In this document: positions 1 through 8,808 of the stretch, in pieces | Layout of the letters: every line of letters begins with the position of its first letter | Position numbering within the stretch: the stretch's first letter is position 1 | Source: Streptomyces sp. WP-1 | GTDB lineage: Bacteria > Actinomycetota > Actinomycetes > Streptomycetales > Streptomycetaceae | Reading direction: 5' to 3' | Assembly (NCBI RefSeq): GCF_030450125.1 | Contig: NZ_CP123923.1 | Coordinates: forward strand, 6,333,501 to 6,397,500 | DNA length: 64,000 nt | Position numbers and translations under genes: made by a program | The notes under the pieces: model-generated | Databases searched by the model: none | Told to the model about the DNA's origin: nothing | The model's input: only the letters and a program-made list of their open reading frames with translations

Positions 1-25
1 GTGGGATCCCGGGGGCGATTCCGGT

Positions 26-973
26 GTGAAGATAAGGCGCATGCCTGCCTATGACCTCGCGAACCGGCTCGTCGTCGGTGTCGCCTCCAGCGCCCTGTTC
101 GATCTGCGCGAGTCCGACGCGGTGTTCAGGGAGCAGGGCGAGGAGGCCTACCGGGCCTACCAGGAGGAGAACCGGGACGACACGCTGCGCCCCGGGGTGG
201 CGTTCGCGTTCATCCGCAGGCTGCTCTCGCTCAACGACCTCGGGGAGCCGGGCGATCCGCTGGTGGAGGTCATCATCCTGTCCCGCAACGACCCCGACAC
301 CGGGCTGCGGGTCATGCGCTCGATACAGGCCCATGAACTGCCCATCAGCCGGGCCGTGTTCATGCAGGGCCGGTCCCCGTACAAGTTCATGCCGGCGCTG
401 AACATGTCGCTGTTCCTGTCGGCGAACGGCGACGATGTGCGGGAGGCCGTCGCGGCGGGGCTGCCCGCGGGGCATGTGCTGGGGGCGGCGTACCCGGACG
501 ACGCGGCGGACCGGGAACTGCGGATCGCGTTCGACTTCGACGGGGTGCTCGCCACCGACGCGGCCGAGCAGGTCTACCAGTCCGGGGGGCTGGAGGAGTT
601 CCGGGCGCACGAGCTGCGCAACGCGGCGACTCCGCACGACGCGGGCCCGCTGCGGGACTTCCTCGCCGGGGTGAACCGGATCCAGAACCGGGAGGAGGAA
701 CGGCGCAGGACGCACCCGGACTACGAGGTGCGGGTCCATGTCTCCATCGTGACCGCGCGCAACGCCCCGGCGCACGAGCGTGCCGTGAACAGCCTCAAGC
801 AGTGGGGCGTGCGGGTCAACGGCGCGTTCTTCCTCGGCGGCATAGACAAGGGCGCCGTGATGAAGGTGCTGGAGCCGCACATCTTCTTCGACGACCAGGT
901 GACGCACCTGGAGAGCACGGCGCGGACGACCCCGAGCGTGCATGTGCCGTTCGGCGAGATCAACGCACGCTGA
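26..973 (+). CDS. Cytosolic 5'-nucleotidase family protein
   Basis: A 315-residue protein that I recognise as the cytosolic 5'-nucleotidase family (eukaryotic cN-I type and bacterial relatives), which dephosphorylates nucleoside monophosphates. Visible landmarks are the N-terminal ANRLVVGVASSALFDL segment, the central FMQGRSPYKFM segment near residues 113-123, and a HAD-like aspartate motif IAFDFDGVLATD near residues 168-179. A second FFDDQ motif lies near the C-terminus. The GTG at 26 is the upstream start; an in-frame ATG at 41 is an alternative. No signal peptide or membrane segment is seen. The 3' end faces the siderophore-interacting gene across 28 bases. Family call is confident; substrate is not determinable. 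Confidence 0.85.
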   Translation: MKIRRMPAYDLANRLVVGVASSALFDLRESDAVFREQGEEAYRAYQEENRDDTLRPGVAFAFIRRLLSLNDLGEPGDPLVEVIILSRNDPDTGLRVMRSIQAHELPISRAVFMQGRSPYKFMPALNMSLFLSANGDDVREAVAAGLPAGHVLGAAYPDDAADRELRIAFDFDGVLATDAAEQVYQSGGLEEFRAHELRNAATPHDAGPLRDFLAGVNRIQNREEERRRTHPDYEVRVHVSIVTARNAPAHERAVNSLKQWGVRVNGAFFLGGIDKGAVMKVLEPHIFFDDQVTHLESTARTTPSVHVPFGEINAR

Positions 974-1001
974 GGGGCCGGGGGTTCGCGCCGGGAGGGG
1001 C

Positions 1002-1853
1002 TCAGGCGGCGGCCCGAGCGCCGCTCTCCTGCTCCGCCTCGATGCGGGCGTTCCACTCGCGCTTGGACGCCTGCCAGCCGTCCTCGTTGTGACCGAGGCG
1101 CCAGTAGCCGGAGATCGAGAGGTCCTCGCGCGGGATCCGCAGGTCGACCCGGAGCATGCTGCGCAGCTCCTTCACGAAACCGGCCTCGCCGTGCACGAAG
1201 GCGTGCAGTCGGCCCTCGGGGAACTCCAGGGCGCGTACGGCCTCCAGCAGGGCGGCGCCGACCGGGCGGTCCCCGCGGTGCAGCCAGACGATCTCCGCGG
1301 CGGAGTCGATCTTCTGCTCCTCCTCGGGCCCGGCGACCTCCACGAAGGCGTGGGCCCGCGCGCCCGCGGGCAGCGTCTCCAGGGCGCGGGCGATGGCGGG
1401 CAGCGCGCTCTCGTCACCGACCAGCAGATGCCAGTCGGCGTCCGGGTCGGGGGCGTAGGCGCCGCCGGGACCCATGAAGCGCAGGCTCTCGCCGGGCTGG
1501 ACGCGCAGCGCCCAGGGACCGGCCAGGCCCTCGTCGCCGTGGATCACGAAGTCCAGGGTCAGCTCGCGGTGCTCGGCGTCCCAGTCGCGCACCGTGTAGG
1601 TCCGGGTCACCGGCCACTGCTCGCGCGGGAACTCGGCGCGGATCCGCTCCAGGTCGAAGGGCTCCGGGTAGGTGACGCCCGGTGGACCGAACAGGAGCTT
1701 CACATAGTGGTCGGTGCAGGTGTCCGCCGCGAAGCCGGCGAGCCCGTCGCCGCCGAGCACCACGCGCTGCATGTGCGGGGTCAGCCGCTCGGTGCGCACC
1801 ACCCGGGCGGTGTGGACCTTGCGCGGCTTTCGTTCCGGACGCTCTGCCATCAC
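1002..1853 (-). CDS. Siderophore-interacting protein (FAD-dependent ferric reductase)
   Basis: A 283-residue protein of the SIP family (ViuB/YqjH-like), cytoplasmic flavoproteins that reduce ferric siderophores to release iron. The N-terminal half has the ferredoxin-reductase-type FAD-binding fold with TRTYTVRDWD (RxYxxR-like), then a flavin-contacting stretch around FVIHGDEGLAGPWA. The C-terminal half contains the SIP domain with LLVGDESALPAI and ends with SGYWRLGHNEDGW, the usual family tail. Length is normal. An iron-box-like palindrome lies about 20-40 bases upstream of the ATG, so DtxR/DmdR repression under iron-replete conditions is likely (inference from the site). No siderophore synthesis or uptake genes are beside it. 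Confidence 0.93.
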   Translation of the reverse strand: MMAERPERKPRKVHTARVVRTERLTPHMQRVVLGGDGLAGFAADTCTDHYVKLLFGPPGVTYPEPFDLERIRAEFPREQWPVTRTYTVRDWDAEHRELTLDFVIHGDEGLAGPWALRVQPGESLRFMGPGGAYAPDPDADWHLLVGDESALPAIARALETLPAGARAHAFVEVAGPEEEQKIDSAAEIVWLHRGDRPVGAALLEAVRALEFPEGRLHAFVHGEAGFVKELRSMLRVDLRIPREDLSISGYWRLGHNEDGWQASKREWNARIEAEQESGARAAA

Positions 1854-1871
1854 GGCCTCCTGCGTACTGGG

Positions 1872-1890
1872 TTAGGTATACCTAAGTTAA
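1872..1890. promoter_or_regulatory. Iron box (DtxR/DmdR1-type operator)
   Basis: The 19-mer TTAGGTATACCTAAGTTAA matches the actinobacterial iron-box consensus TTAGGTTAGCCTAACCTAA at 14 of 19 positions, and contains a perfect 14-base palindrome at 1872-1885. It lies just upstream of the siderophore-interacting gene's start codon, the expected place for an iron-dependent repressor. Confidence 0.85.
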
Positions 1891-1983
1891 CATCTCTCCT
1901 GGTGGCCCGATCTTCCTTTGTGGTTCAACGATCGCGCTTTGCTCGAAAATTGCCCACCTGACGGCCGCGTTTACGGGCGCTCC

Positions 1984-2928
1984 CTACGCGTCCAGCGTGG
2001 TCAGCAGCCGCTGGAGCGAGCCGCCGAGGCCCCACCGGGCCGCCAGTCCCTCAAGGCCCGCCGGATCGCGCGGGGCGCCCGGCAGCGCGGTGTCCACGTC
2101 CGGCAGCGGCACGTCACCGGCCACCCGCACCACCTCCGGCGCCACCGCCACATACGGCCGCGCCTCGGTCAGCCGGCGGCGCTGCGAGGGCGTGAGCCTC
2201 GCCTTCGGGTCGTCCACGGCCGCCATGATCCCGGCCAGGTCGCCGAACTCGGCGAGCAGCTTGGCGGCCGTCTTCTCGCCGATCCCGGGCACGCCCGGCA
2301 GCCCGTCGCTCGGGTCGCCGCGCAGCAGTGCCAGATCCGCGTACCCCCGTCCGTCGACGCCGTACTTCTCGCGCAGCACCGCCTCGTCGGTCACCTGGAG
2401 GGTGCCCACGCCCTTGAGCGGGTACAGCACCCGCACACCGCGGCCGTCGTCCACCAGCTGGTAGAGATCGCGGTCGCCGGTGACGATGTCGACCGGGCCC
2501 GTGGCGCGGGCGGTGAAGGTGCCGATCACGTCGTCCGCCTCGTAGCCGGCGACCCCGACGCGGGCGATGCCGATCGCGTCCAGCACGGATTCGATGACGG
2601 GCACCTGCGGGGCGAGGGTGTCCGGCACCTCCTCCGCGTCCGGCGCGCCGGTGTGCTCCTCGGCGACCCGGTGCGCCTTGTACGTGGGGATCAGATCGAC
2701 CCGCCACTTCGGCCGCCAGTCGGCGTCCATGCAGGCCACCAGGTGGGTGGGCCGGTGGTCCTTGACCAGGCGGTCGATGAAGTCCAGCAGTCCGCGCACC
2801 GCGTTCACCGGGGTGCCGTCCGGTGCCTTCACGGAGTCGGGGACGCCGAAATAGGCGCGGAAGTACAGCGAGGCGGTGTCGAGGAGCATCAGTCGTCCGG
2901 TCACGTCTCGCATCATGCCGTACGCCAC
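1984..2928 (-). CDS. Stand-alone 5'-3' exonuclease (Pol I exonuclease-domain family)
   Basis: A 314-residue protein with the FEN-like nuclease fold but no polymerase domain. Metal-binding acidic motifs are visible in order: LLDTASLYFRAYF near residue 15, YEADDVIGTF near 130, VTGDRDLYQLV near 150, and the helix-hairpin-helix region DPSDGLPGVPGIGEKTAA near 205. Such proteins remove RNA primers or flap DNA, and actinomycetes commonly carry one besides PolA. The listed ATG gives MAYGMMRD; the ATG five codons in is equally possible. The gene is monocistronic and divergent from the transporter operon, with 232 bases between them in which I see no gene. Confidence 0.92.
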   Translation of the reverse strand: MAYGMMRDVTGRLMLLDTASLYFRAYFGVPDSVKAPDGTPVNAVRGLLDFIDRLVKDHRPTHLVACMDADWRPKWRVDLIPTYKAHRVAEEHTGAPDAEEVPDTLAPQVPVIESVLDAIGIARVGVAGYEADDVIGTFTARATGPVDIVTGDRDLYQLVDDGRGVRVLYPLKGVGTLQVTDEAVLREKYGVDGRGYADLALLRGDPSDGLPGVPGIGEKTAAKLLAEFGDLAGIMAAVDDPKARLTPSQRRRLTEARPYVAVAPEVVRVAGDVPLPDVDTALPGAPRDPAGLEGLAARWGLGGSLQRLLTTLDA

Positions 2929-3160
2929 TGACAGTCACCCCCGCGTCACCCTCGCGCGCCCTTCGTCCTGGAACGCGTTGCGTGATGCGCATCGCGGTGA
3001 GCCCGGCCACGAATCGGTTTGCCTTCGCTTGACCTGGGGAGGCGCGCCGCCAGGAGCGAAGTAGTGCGCCTTTCAACTGCCGGGACCCCCGGGTCCCGGC
3101 CCGCTGACTGCCGGACGGACCTTCGCCTCCTGTCCCCTGTTCCCGAGACAAGAGGTTCGC

Positions 3161-4246
3161 GTGCAAGCCAGGCTTGAGGCGGAGCACCTGTTCAAGGTGT
3201 TCGGCAGACGACCGGACGAAGCGGTGGAGCGCCTGAAAGAGGGCACCGACCGGGAGGAACTGCGCGCCGACGGCACCATGGCCGCCGTGATCGACGCGTC
3301 CTTCCGCGTCGAGGCCGGCGAGATCTTCGTCGTCATGGGCCTGTCGGGCTCCGGCAAGTCCACCCTGCTGCGGATGCTCAACGGCCTGCTGGAGCCGACC
3401 GCGGGCACCGTGCGCTTCGACGGCGAGGAACTGACCGCGCTGGGCGACCGCGGCCTGCGCGAACTGCGCTCCCGGAAGATCAGCATGGTCTTCCAGCACT
3501 TCGCGCTGTTCCCGCACCGCAGCGTCCGCGAGAACGCCGCCTACGGCCTGGAAGTGCAGGGCGTGCCCCGCGCCGAGCGCGAACGCCGCGCCGACGAGGC
3601 GCTCGCCCTGTGCGGCCTGGCCGGCTGGGAGACGTCCTGGCCCGACGAGCTGTCCGGCGGCATGCAGCAGCGCGTCGGCCTCGCCCGCGCCCTGGCCACC
3701 GACGCCGACCTGCTGCTCATGGACGAGTCCTTCAGTGCCCTGGACCCGCTGATCCGCCGCGACATGCAGGACCAGCTCCTGGAGCTCCAGAAGACGCTGA
3801 AGAAGACCATCGTCTTCATCACCCACGACCTCAACGAGGCCATGCGCCTGGGCGACCGCATCGCCGTCATGCGCGACGGCCGCATCGTGCAGACCGGCAC
3901 CGCCGAGGACATCCTGCTGCGCCCCGCGAACGACTACGTGGCCTCCTTCATCCAGGACGTCGACCGCTCCCGGGTGCTCACCGCGGGCGCCGTCATGGAC
4001 ACCGAGCTGCGCGGCGACGAGGCCGACTGCGGCTGCGAGACGGCGACGCCCGAGACGCCGTTCACCGAGCTGTGCGCGATCAGCGCCCGGCTGCCGCACC
4101 CGGTCGCCGTCCTCGACGCCGACCGCACCCTCGTCGGCGTGGTGCCCCGGCAGCGCCTGCTGGGCTTCCTCGGCGACGAACAGGGCGAGCCCGCCGCCTG
4201 CGACGGCTCCGGCACGGACGGGAAGAAGGTGATCGGCCATGCCTAG
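3161..4246 (+). CDS. opuAA: Glycine betaine/proline ABC transporter ATPase
   Basis: A 361-residue ATPase of the OpuAA/ProV family energising uptake of the osmoprotectant glycine betaine. Family hallmarks are the N-terminal extension ending in DREELRADGTMAAV, Walker A GLSGSGKST (near residue 60), signature LSGGMQQRVGLARAL (near 165), Walker B LLLMDESFSALDPL and the switch histidine in ITHDLNEAM. The last about 100 residues look like a reduced CBS-like region (FTELCAISARLPHPVAVLD), which in this family senses ionic strength. It starts at GTG 3161 with AAGAGG five bases upstream. It overlaps the permease gene by 8 bases, so the two are translationally coupled. Confidence 0.95.
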   Translation: MQARLEAEHLFKVFGRRPDEAVERLKEGTDREELRADGTMAAVIDASFRVEAGEIFVVMGLSGSGKSTLLRMLNGLLEPTAGTVRFDGEELTALGDRGLRELRSRKISMVFQHFALFPHRSVRENAAYGLEVQGVPRAERERRADEALALCGLAGWETSWPDELSGGMQQRVGLARALATDADLLLMDESFSALDPLIRRDMQDQLLELQKTLKKTIVFITHDLNEAMRLGDRIAVMRDGRIVQTGTAEDILLRPANDYVASFIQDVDRSRVLTAGAVMDTELRGDEADCGCETATPETPFTELCAISARLPHPVAVLDADRTLVGVVPRQRLLGFLGDEQGEPAACDGSGTDGKKVIGHA

Positions 4247-6041
4247 GCTGCCCCTCGGCGACTGGGTCGACTCCGGTGTGAACTGGCTGGTCGGCCACCT
4301 CTCCTGGCTCTTCGACGCCATCAAGGCCGTCATGGAGGGCATGTACAACGGCATCGACGCCGTCCTCGGCGCGCCCACCCCGCTGCTGATGGCCGGCATC
4401 CTCGCCGTCCTCGCCTGGTGGCTGCGCGGACTGCTCGCCGGTGTCCTCGCCTTCGCCGGATTCGCCCTGGTCGACTCGCTCCAGCTGTGGGACCAGGCGA
4501 TGTCCACGCTCGCCCTGGTCCTGGTGGCCACCGTGATCGCCCTGGTGATCTCGATCCCGCTGGGCATCTGGGCGGCCCGCTCCAAGGCGGTCGGCGCCGC
4601 CGTACGGCCCGTCCTGGACCTGCTCCAGACGATGCCCTCCATGGTCCTGCTGATCCCGGCCATGCTCTTCTTCGGGCTCGGCACCGCGGCCGGTGTCGTG
4701 GCCACCCTGATCTTCGCCCTGGCCCCCGGCGTCCGCATGACCGAACTGGGCATCCGCCAGGTCGACGCCGAACTGGTCGAGGCCGCCGAGGCGTTCGGCA
4801 CCACCCCGCGGAACATCCTGTGGCGCGTCCAGCTGCCGCTCGCCCTGCCGACCATCATGGCCGGCGTCAACCAGGTGATCATGCTGGGCCTGTCCATGGT
4901 CGTCATCGCCGGCATGGTCGGCACCGGCGGCCTCGGCGGCGCCGTGAACGAGGCCATCGGGCAGCTCGACATCGGTTACGGCTTCGAGGCCGGCGTCGGC
5001 ATCGTCGTCCTCGCCATCTACCTGGACCGCATCACCGGCGCCCTGGGCACCCAGCTGTCCCCGTCCGGCCGCCGCGCCGCCGCCAAGGCGCCGAAGCGCG
5101 CCTGGTCGTACCGGCCGCGTCCGGTCGTCGCCGTCGTCGGGATCGTCGTCCTCGCGCTCGCCGCGGGCGGGATCGGCGTCTTCGGCTCCAACGGCACCAC
5201 CTCCGAGGCCTCCGGCACCGACATCGGCAAGGGCAAGGAGGTCAAGATCGGCTACATCCCCTGGGACGAGGGCATCGCCTCCACCTTCCTGTGGAAGGAG
5301 ATCCTCCAGGAGCGCGGCTTCAAGGTCACCACCACCCAGTACGCGGCCGGCCCCCTGTACACCGGCCTCGCCACCGGGCAGATCGACTTCGAGACCGACT
5401 CCTGGCTGCCCACCACGCACGCCGAGTACTGGAAGAAGTACGGCAAGCAGCTCGACGACCTCGGCAAGTGGTACGGCCCCACCTCCCTGGAGCTGTCCGT
5501 GCCCTCCTACGTGAAGGACGTCGACTCCCTGGCCGACCTCAAGGCGCACGCCTCCGAGTTCGGCGGGAAGATCGTCGGCATCGAGCCCAGCGCCGGCGAG
5601 ATGAGCCTGCTCAAGACGAAGGTGCTCAAGGCGTACGGCCTCGACGGCAGCTACCAGGTGATCGACGGCTCGACCCCGGCCATGCTCGCCGAGCTCAAGC
5701 GCGCCTACGCCCGCAAGCAGCCGGTCCTCGTCACCCTCTGGTCCCCGCACTGGGCCTACAGCAGCTACGACCTGAAGAAGCTCAAGGACCCCAAGGGTGC
5801 CTGGGGCAAGGGCGACGGCGTGCACACCCTGTCCCGCAAGGGATTCGCCGGGGACAACCCGCAGGTCGCCCGCTGGCTGAAGAACTTCTCCATGACCGAG
5901 AAGCAGCTCACCGGCCTGGAGGCGAAGATCCAGGGGGCCGGAAAGGGCAAGGAGCAGGACGCGGTCCGCTCCTGGCTGCGCGAGAACCCCGGCCTGGTCG
6001 ACAAGTGGGCGCCGGTCTCCGGCGAGCAGGCCGCGGGCTGA
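4239..6041 (+). CDS. opuABC: Glycine betaine ABC permease fused to substrate-binding domain
   Basis: A 600-residue fusion. Residues about 1-290 are an MetI-type permease with several membrane helices and the EAA loop ELVEAAEAFGTTPRN for ATPase contact. A further membrane helix (VVAVVGIVVLALAAGGIGVF) tethers an external OpuAC-type binding domain from about residue 330 to 600. That domain shows tryptophans in GYIPWDEG, TDSWLPTTHAEYW and LWSPHW of the kind that form an aromatic cage round trimethylammonium groups. The architecture is that of lactococcal OpuABC. It is followed by an unusually strong terminator, so the transporter is a two-gene operon. Osmotic induction is likely but no specific operator is visible. 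Confidence 0.94.
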   Translation: MPRLPLGDWVDSGVNWLVGHLSWLFDAIKAVMEGMYNGIDAVLGAPTPLLMAGILAVLAWWLRGLLAGVLAFAGFALVDSLQLWDQAMSTLALVLVATVIALVISIPLGIWAARSKAVGAAVRPVLDLLQTMPSMVLLIPAMLFFGLGTAAGVVATLIFALAPGVRMTELGIRQVDAELVEAAEAFGTTPRNILWRVQLPLALPTIMAGVNQVIMLGLSMVVIAGMVGTGGLGGAVNEAIGQLDIGYGFEAGVGIVVLAIYLDRITGALGTQLSPSGRRAAAKAPKRAWSYRPRPVVAVVGIVVLALAAGGIGVFGSNGTTSEASGTDIGKGKEVKIGYIPWDEGIASTFLWKEILQERGFKVTTTQYAAGPLYTGLATGQIDFETDSWLPTTHAEYWKKYGKQLDDLGKWYGPTSLELSVPSYVKDVDSLADLKAHASEFGGKIVGIEPSAGEMSLLKTKVLKAYGLDGSYQVIDGSTPAMLAELKRAYARKQPVLVTLWSPHWAYSSYDLKKLKDPKGAWGKGDGVHTLSRKGFAGDNPQVARWLKNFSMTEKQLTGLEAKIQGAGKGKEQDAVRSWLRENPGLVDKWAPVSGEQAAG

Positions 6042-6087
6042 CCCACGACCGGGCGGCCGGGTGACCTGACCGGCCCGGACCGCCACC

Positions 6088-6140
6088 CGAGGGGCGGACG
6101 GCACCGTACGACGACGGGGTACGGTGCCGTCCGCCCCTCG
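6088..6140 (+). terminator. Perfect 22-bp stem terminator after the betaine transporter
   Basis: Bases 6088-6109 and 6119-6140 are exact reverse complements, giving a 22-bp GC-rich stem with a 9-base loop. There is no U-tract, as is common for Streptomyces terminators. It lies 47 bases past the permease stop codon. Confidence 0.9.
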
Positions 6141-6413
6141 CGGTGTTCCCGGGGTTGAGGAGGCCGCGTCCCCTACGGGAAGAATCCGGCCAATCACCCA
6201 GCGTGATGAGTCCGGCTGGTGGGCATGTTCATCCCCGGGGAGGAAGCCGCGGGGGACGCCTTCGGACCGCCGGCGCCTGGCGCGAACGCGAGGGTAGGGG
6301 GTATTCGGTGAGACGGGGATGTGACACGCGCGTGAAACCGTTTGCCGAACATGCGTAGGGTGCAGTGAAGCCGTTCGAGGAACGCACGACGAGCGAGGGA
6401 GGGAGCCGGAGCG
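6141..6413. other. Intergenic region upstream of the HTH-cupin gene
   Basis: About 270 bases without a supportable gene. It contains the 5' region of the HTH-cupin operon; TAGGGT at 6356-6361 is a possible -10 element, but no well-spaced -35 accompanies it. GGAGCCGGAGCG just before 6414 supplies the ribosome site. Confidence 0.4.
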
Positions 6414-6983
6414 ATGGGCGACCACAAAGAGCAGCCCGTACGGGTGGGCGCGGCGGTCCGGCGGCGCCGGCGCGCCCTGGAGTTGACCCTCGCGGTCGTG
6501 GCCGAGCGCACCGGCCTGTCCGTGCCCTTCCTCAGCCAGGTGGAGAACGACCGGGCGCGGCCCAGCAGCACCTCTTTGGAGAAGCTGGCCGACGCGCTGC
6601 GCACCACGGCCGTCGAACTCCTCGCCGCGGCGGACCCGGCGGCCACCGTCGACCTGGTGCGAGCCGAACCGCTCGCCGAGGACGACTTCGCCCCCCGCAC
6701 CCGCAGCCTGGTCCGCGGCCACCACCAGCTGCACGCCTCCGAGTTCACCGGCGACCACGACGCGGGCCGCGAGTTCCAGCATCGCAACGACGAGTTGATG
6801 TACGTCGCCGACGGCGCCGTCGAGATCGAGGCCGAGGGCCGCGCGTACCGCCTCGGCCGCGGCGACACGCTGTACCTCACCGGCGGGGTCAGACACCGCT
6901 GGCGGGCGACCGTGCCGGACACCCGGATCGTGGTGGTGGCGGTGGCCGAGCACATCGAGGCCGTGCGGGACCGGACCCGGTGA
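6414..6983 (+). CDS. XRE-family regulator with C-terminal cupin domain
   Basis: A 189-residue regulator. Residues about 12-68 form an HTH_3 domain (VVAERTGLSVPFLSQVENDR, then PSSTSLEKLADAL). Residues about 105-180 form a cupin-2 barrel (GAVEIEAEGRAYRLGRGDTLYLTGGVRHRW) that probably binds a small effector. This architecture typically represses neighbouring transport or catabolic genes. The stop codon overlaps the GTG of the next gene (GTGA), so the two are translated together and the regulator may control the downstream protein. Ligand unknown. Confidence 0.88.
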   Translation: MGDHKEQPVRVGAAVRRRRRALELTLAVVAERTGLSVPFLSQVENDRARPSSTSLEKLADALRTTAVELLAAADPAATVDLVRAEPLAEDDFAPRTRSLVRGHHQLHASEFTGDHDAGREFQHRNDELMYVADGAVEIEAEGRAYRLGRGDTLYLTGGVRHRWRATVPDTRIVVVAVAEHIEAVRDRTR

Positions 6984-7702
6984 AGCGCGTCGTCTCCCTG
7001 GTCCCCTCGCTCACCGAGGCCGTGGCCGAGACCCTGCCCGGGGCGCTCGTCGGGGCCACGGACTGGTGCAGTCATCCGGGGGAGCTGGACGTCGTCCGGA
7101 TCGGCGGGACCAAGAACCCCAAGGTGGAGCGCGTCGTCGAGCTGGCGCCCGATGTGGTGATCGCCAACGAGGAGGAGAACCGCGTCCCGGACCTCGACGC
7201 GCTGCGCGCCGCGGGCCTGGAGGTGCTGGTCACCGAGGTGCGGACGGTGCCGGACGCCTTCGCGGAGCTGGCGCGGGTGCTGGCGGCCTGCGGGGCGCCC
7301 GAGCGGCCGGGCTGGCTGCGGGCGGCCGAGGCGGCGTGGCGCGCGCTGCCGGAGCCGGCCGAGCGCCGCACGGCCGTCGTACCGATCTGGCGCAGGCCCT
7401 GGATGGTCGTCGGCCGGGACACCTTCGCGGGCGATGTGCTGGCCCGCCTCGGCGTCGACCATCTGTACGCGGACCATCCGGAGCGCTACCCCCGCATCCC
7501 CCTGGACGAGCTGCGGGCGGCGGCCCCGGACGTGGTGGTCCTCCCGGACGAGCCCTACCGCTTCACCGCCGAGGACGGCCCGGAGGCCTTCCCGGGCCTG
7601 GCCTGCGCGCTGGTCAGCGGGCGTGATCTGACGTGGTACGGCCCGTCTCTGGCGTGGGCGCCCCGGACGCTGGGCGAGGCGCTGCGAGCAGCTCACCGCT
7701 GA
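6980..7702 (+). CDS. Helical-backbone metal receptor (BtuF/FecB-like) protein without signal peptide
   Basis: A 240-residue protein beginning MKRVVSLVPSLTEAVAETLP, the typical start of the periplasmic-binding-protein 2 family that includes the B12 receptor BtuF. Further family features are GATDWCSHP, GGTKNPKVERVVELAPDVVIANEEEN and the second-lobe segment around GVDHLYADHPERYP. Unlike true receptors it has no signal peptide or lipobox, so it is predicted to be cytoplasmic. The GTG start overlaps the regulator's stop. Its 3' end overlaps the convergent TDT transporter by 89 bases. It could be a cytoplasmic cobalamin/corrinoid or metal-complex binder; I would not assign transport. Confidence 0.8.
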   Translation: MKRVVSLVPSLTEAVAETLPGALVGATDWCSHPGELDVVRIGGTKNPKVERVVELAPDVVIANEEENRVPDLDALRAAGLEVLVTEVRTVPDAFAELARVLAACGAPERPGWLRAAEAAWRALPEPAERRTAVVPIWRRPWMVVGRDTFAGDVLARLGVDHLYADHPERYPRIPLDELRAAAPDVVVLPDEPYRFTAEDGPEAFPGLACALVSGRDLTWYGPSLAWAPRTLGEALRAAHR

Positions 7703-8783
7703 GCAGTCCGCGCACCGTGCCGGACGCGGCCGCGAGCCAGGCCGCGACGAGCAGCACGTACAGCGCGACGGACAGCGCCTGGAACGCGGTGAGGGAGGTG
7801 TGCCGGGTGAGGGTGGCCGCGCCGGTGACGCAGGTGCCCAGCGGGAAGGTGGTGCCCCACCAGGTCATCGCGAAGCCCATGCCCCGGCGGCGGGCCCGCA
7901 CCAGATGGGCGACGGACAGCGCCAGCCACATCAGCGCGAAGCCCATCACGGGCACGCCGTAGAGCACGGAGAACACGGCGAGTCCGTGCGCGTGGGCGGC
8001 CGGTACGACCCCGGGCGCGGCGTTCGCGATCGAGCCGGTGGCGGTGGTGGACTGCCCGAGCGGGCCGAGGACCAGGAACAGGGTCGGGGTGAGCGCGAGC
8101 GGCAGCGGGCCCGAGGTGATCAGCCGGCCGAGGATCAGCGGCAGCGTCAGCAGGGTGGCGAACAGGCTCAGCCCGAACATCGCCAGGCAGGCCAGCAGCA
8201 GGGTCTCGCGGGGCTGGCCCGGCGGCAGATGGGGCACCAGCAGCGGGCCGAGCGCGGCCGACACCATCGGCGCGACCAGCGGCAGCAGCCACACCGGGGA
8301 CGCCTGGGAGGGCTCGATGCGGTGCCGTACGGACATCAGGTAGGGCACGGCCACGGCCGCCGCCAGCCCGATCGCCGTCCCCGCCGTGTACAGCACGGTG
8401 TCCAGGGCGACGGCCGCCCGGGTGCCGAGCCAGTCGTGTCCCGCGGCGAGCGCGCCGCCGCCGACGGCCAGCAGGGCCATGGACAGGCAGCCGTAGAACG
8501 GGGCCATCGCCGGGTCGAGGAGGTGGGCGCGGGCCTGGTCGCGGTGGTGGATCCAGTGCAGGGTGCGGGCCGCCAGCAGGGTCACCAGCATCAGCAGGGA
8601 CAGCGCCCAGACCGCCGCGAGCAGGGTGTGCAGGCCCGGCGAGAGATCCACCGGCAGCGCGGTGCCGGCCGTGCCGACGGCGGCGGTGCCCATGACGGAG
8701 GCGTACCAGTTCGGGCCGAGGTGGCGGACCCGGGCGGCGCGGGGCGCGCGGGTGGCGGGGAGGGGCTGGGCGACGGTGACCAT
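7614..8783 (-). CDS. TDT-family (TehA/SLAC1-like) membrane transporter
   Basis: A 389-residue integral membrane protein with about ten helices, beginning HLGPNWYASVMGTAAVGTAG, the characteristic opening of the tellurite-resistance/dicarboxylate transporter family. The conserved WWGTTFPLGT segment is near residue 310. Family members move anions such as malate, sulfite or tellurite-related species. The start chosen is ATG at 8783 (MVTVAQPL); the frame stays open far upstream, but that part is antisense to the LysR gene. Seventy bases separate it from the divergent lysR gene, which probably regulates it. Substrate is undetermined. Confidence 0.88.
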   Translation of the reverse strand: MVTVAQPLPATRAPRAARVRHLGPNWYASVMGTAAVGTAGTALPVDLSPGLHTLLAAVWALSLLMLVTLLAARTLHWIHHRDQARAHLLDPAMAPFYGCLSMALLAVGGGALAAGHDWLGTRAAVALDTVLYTAGTAIGLAAAVAVPYLMSVRHRIEPSQASPVWLLPLVAPMVSAALGPLLVPHLPPGQPRETLLLACLAMFGLSLFATLLTLPLILGRLITSGPLPLALTPTLFLVLGPLGQSTTATGSIANAAPGVVPAAHAHGLAVFSVLYGVPVMGFALMWLALSVAHLVRARRRGMGFAMTWWGTTFPLGTCVTGAATLTRHTSLTAFQALSVALYVLLVAAWLAAASGTVRGLLSGELLAAPRPASGAPTPETGRTTSDHAR

Positions 8784-8808
8784 GCGTCCACCGTGCCGGG
8801 GGGAATCG

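Noticed and set aside
4080..6953. 957-codon minus-strand open frame across the betaine transporter
   Set aside because: Low-complexity Gly/Val/Arg-rich shadow of opuABC; no recognisable motif.
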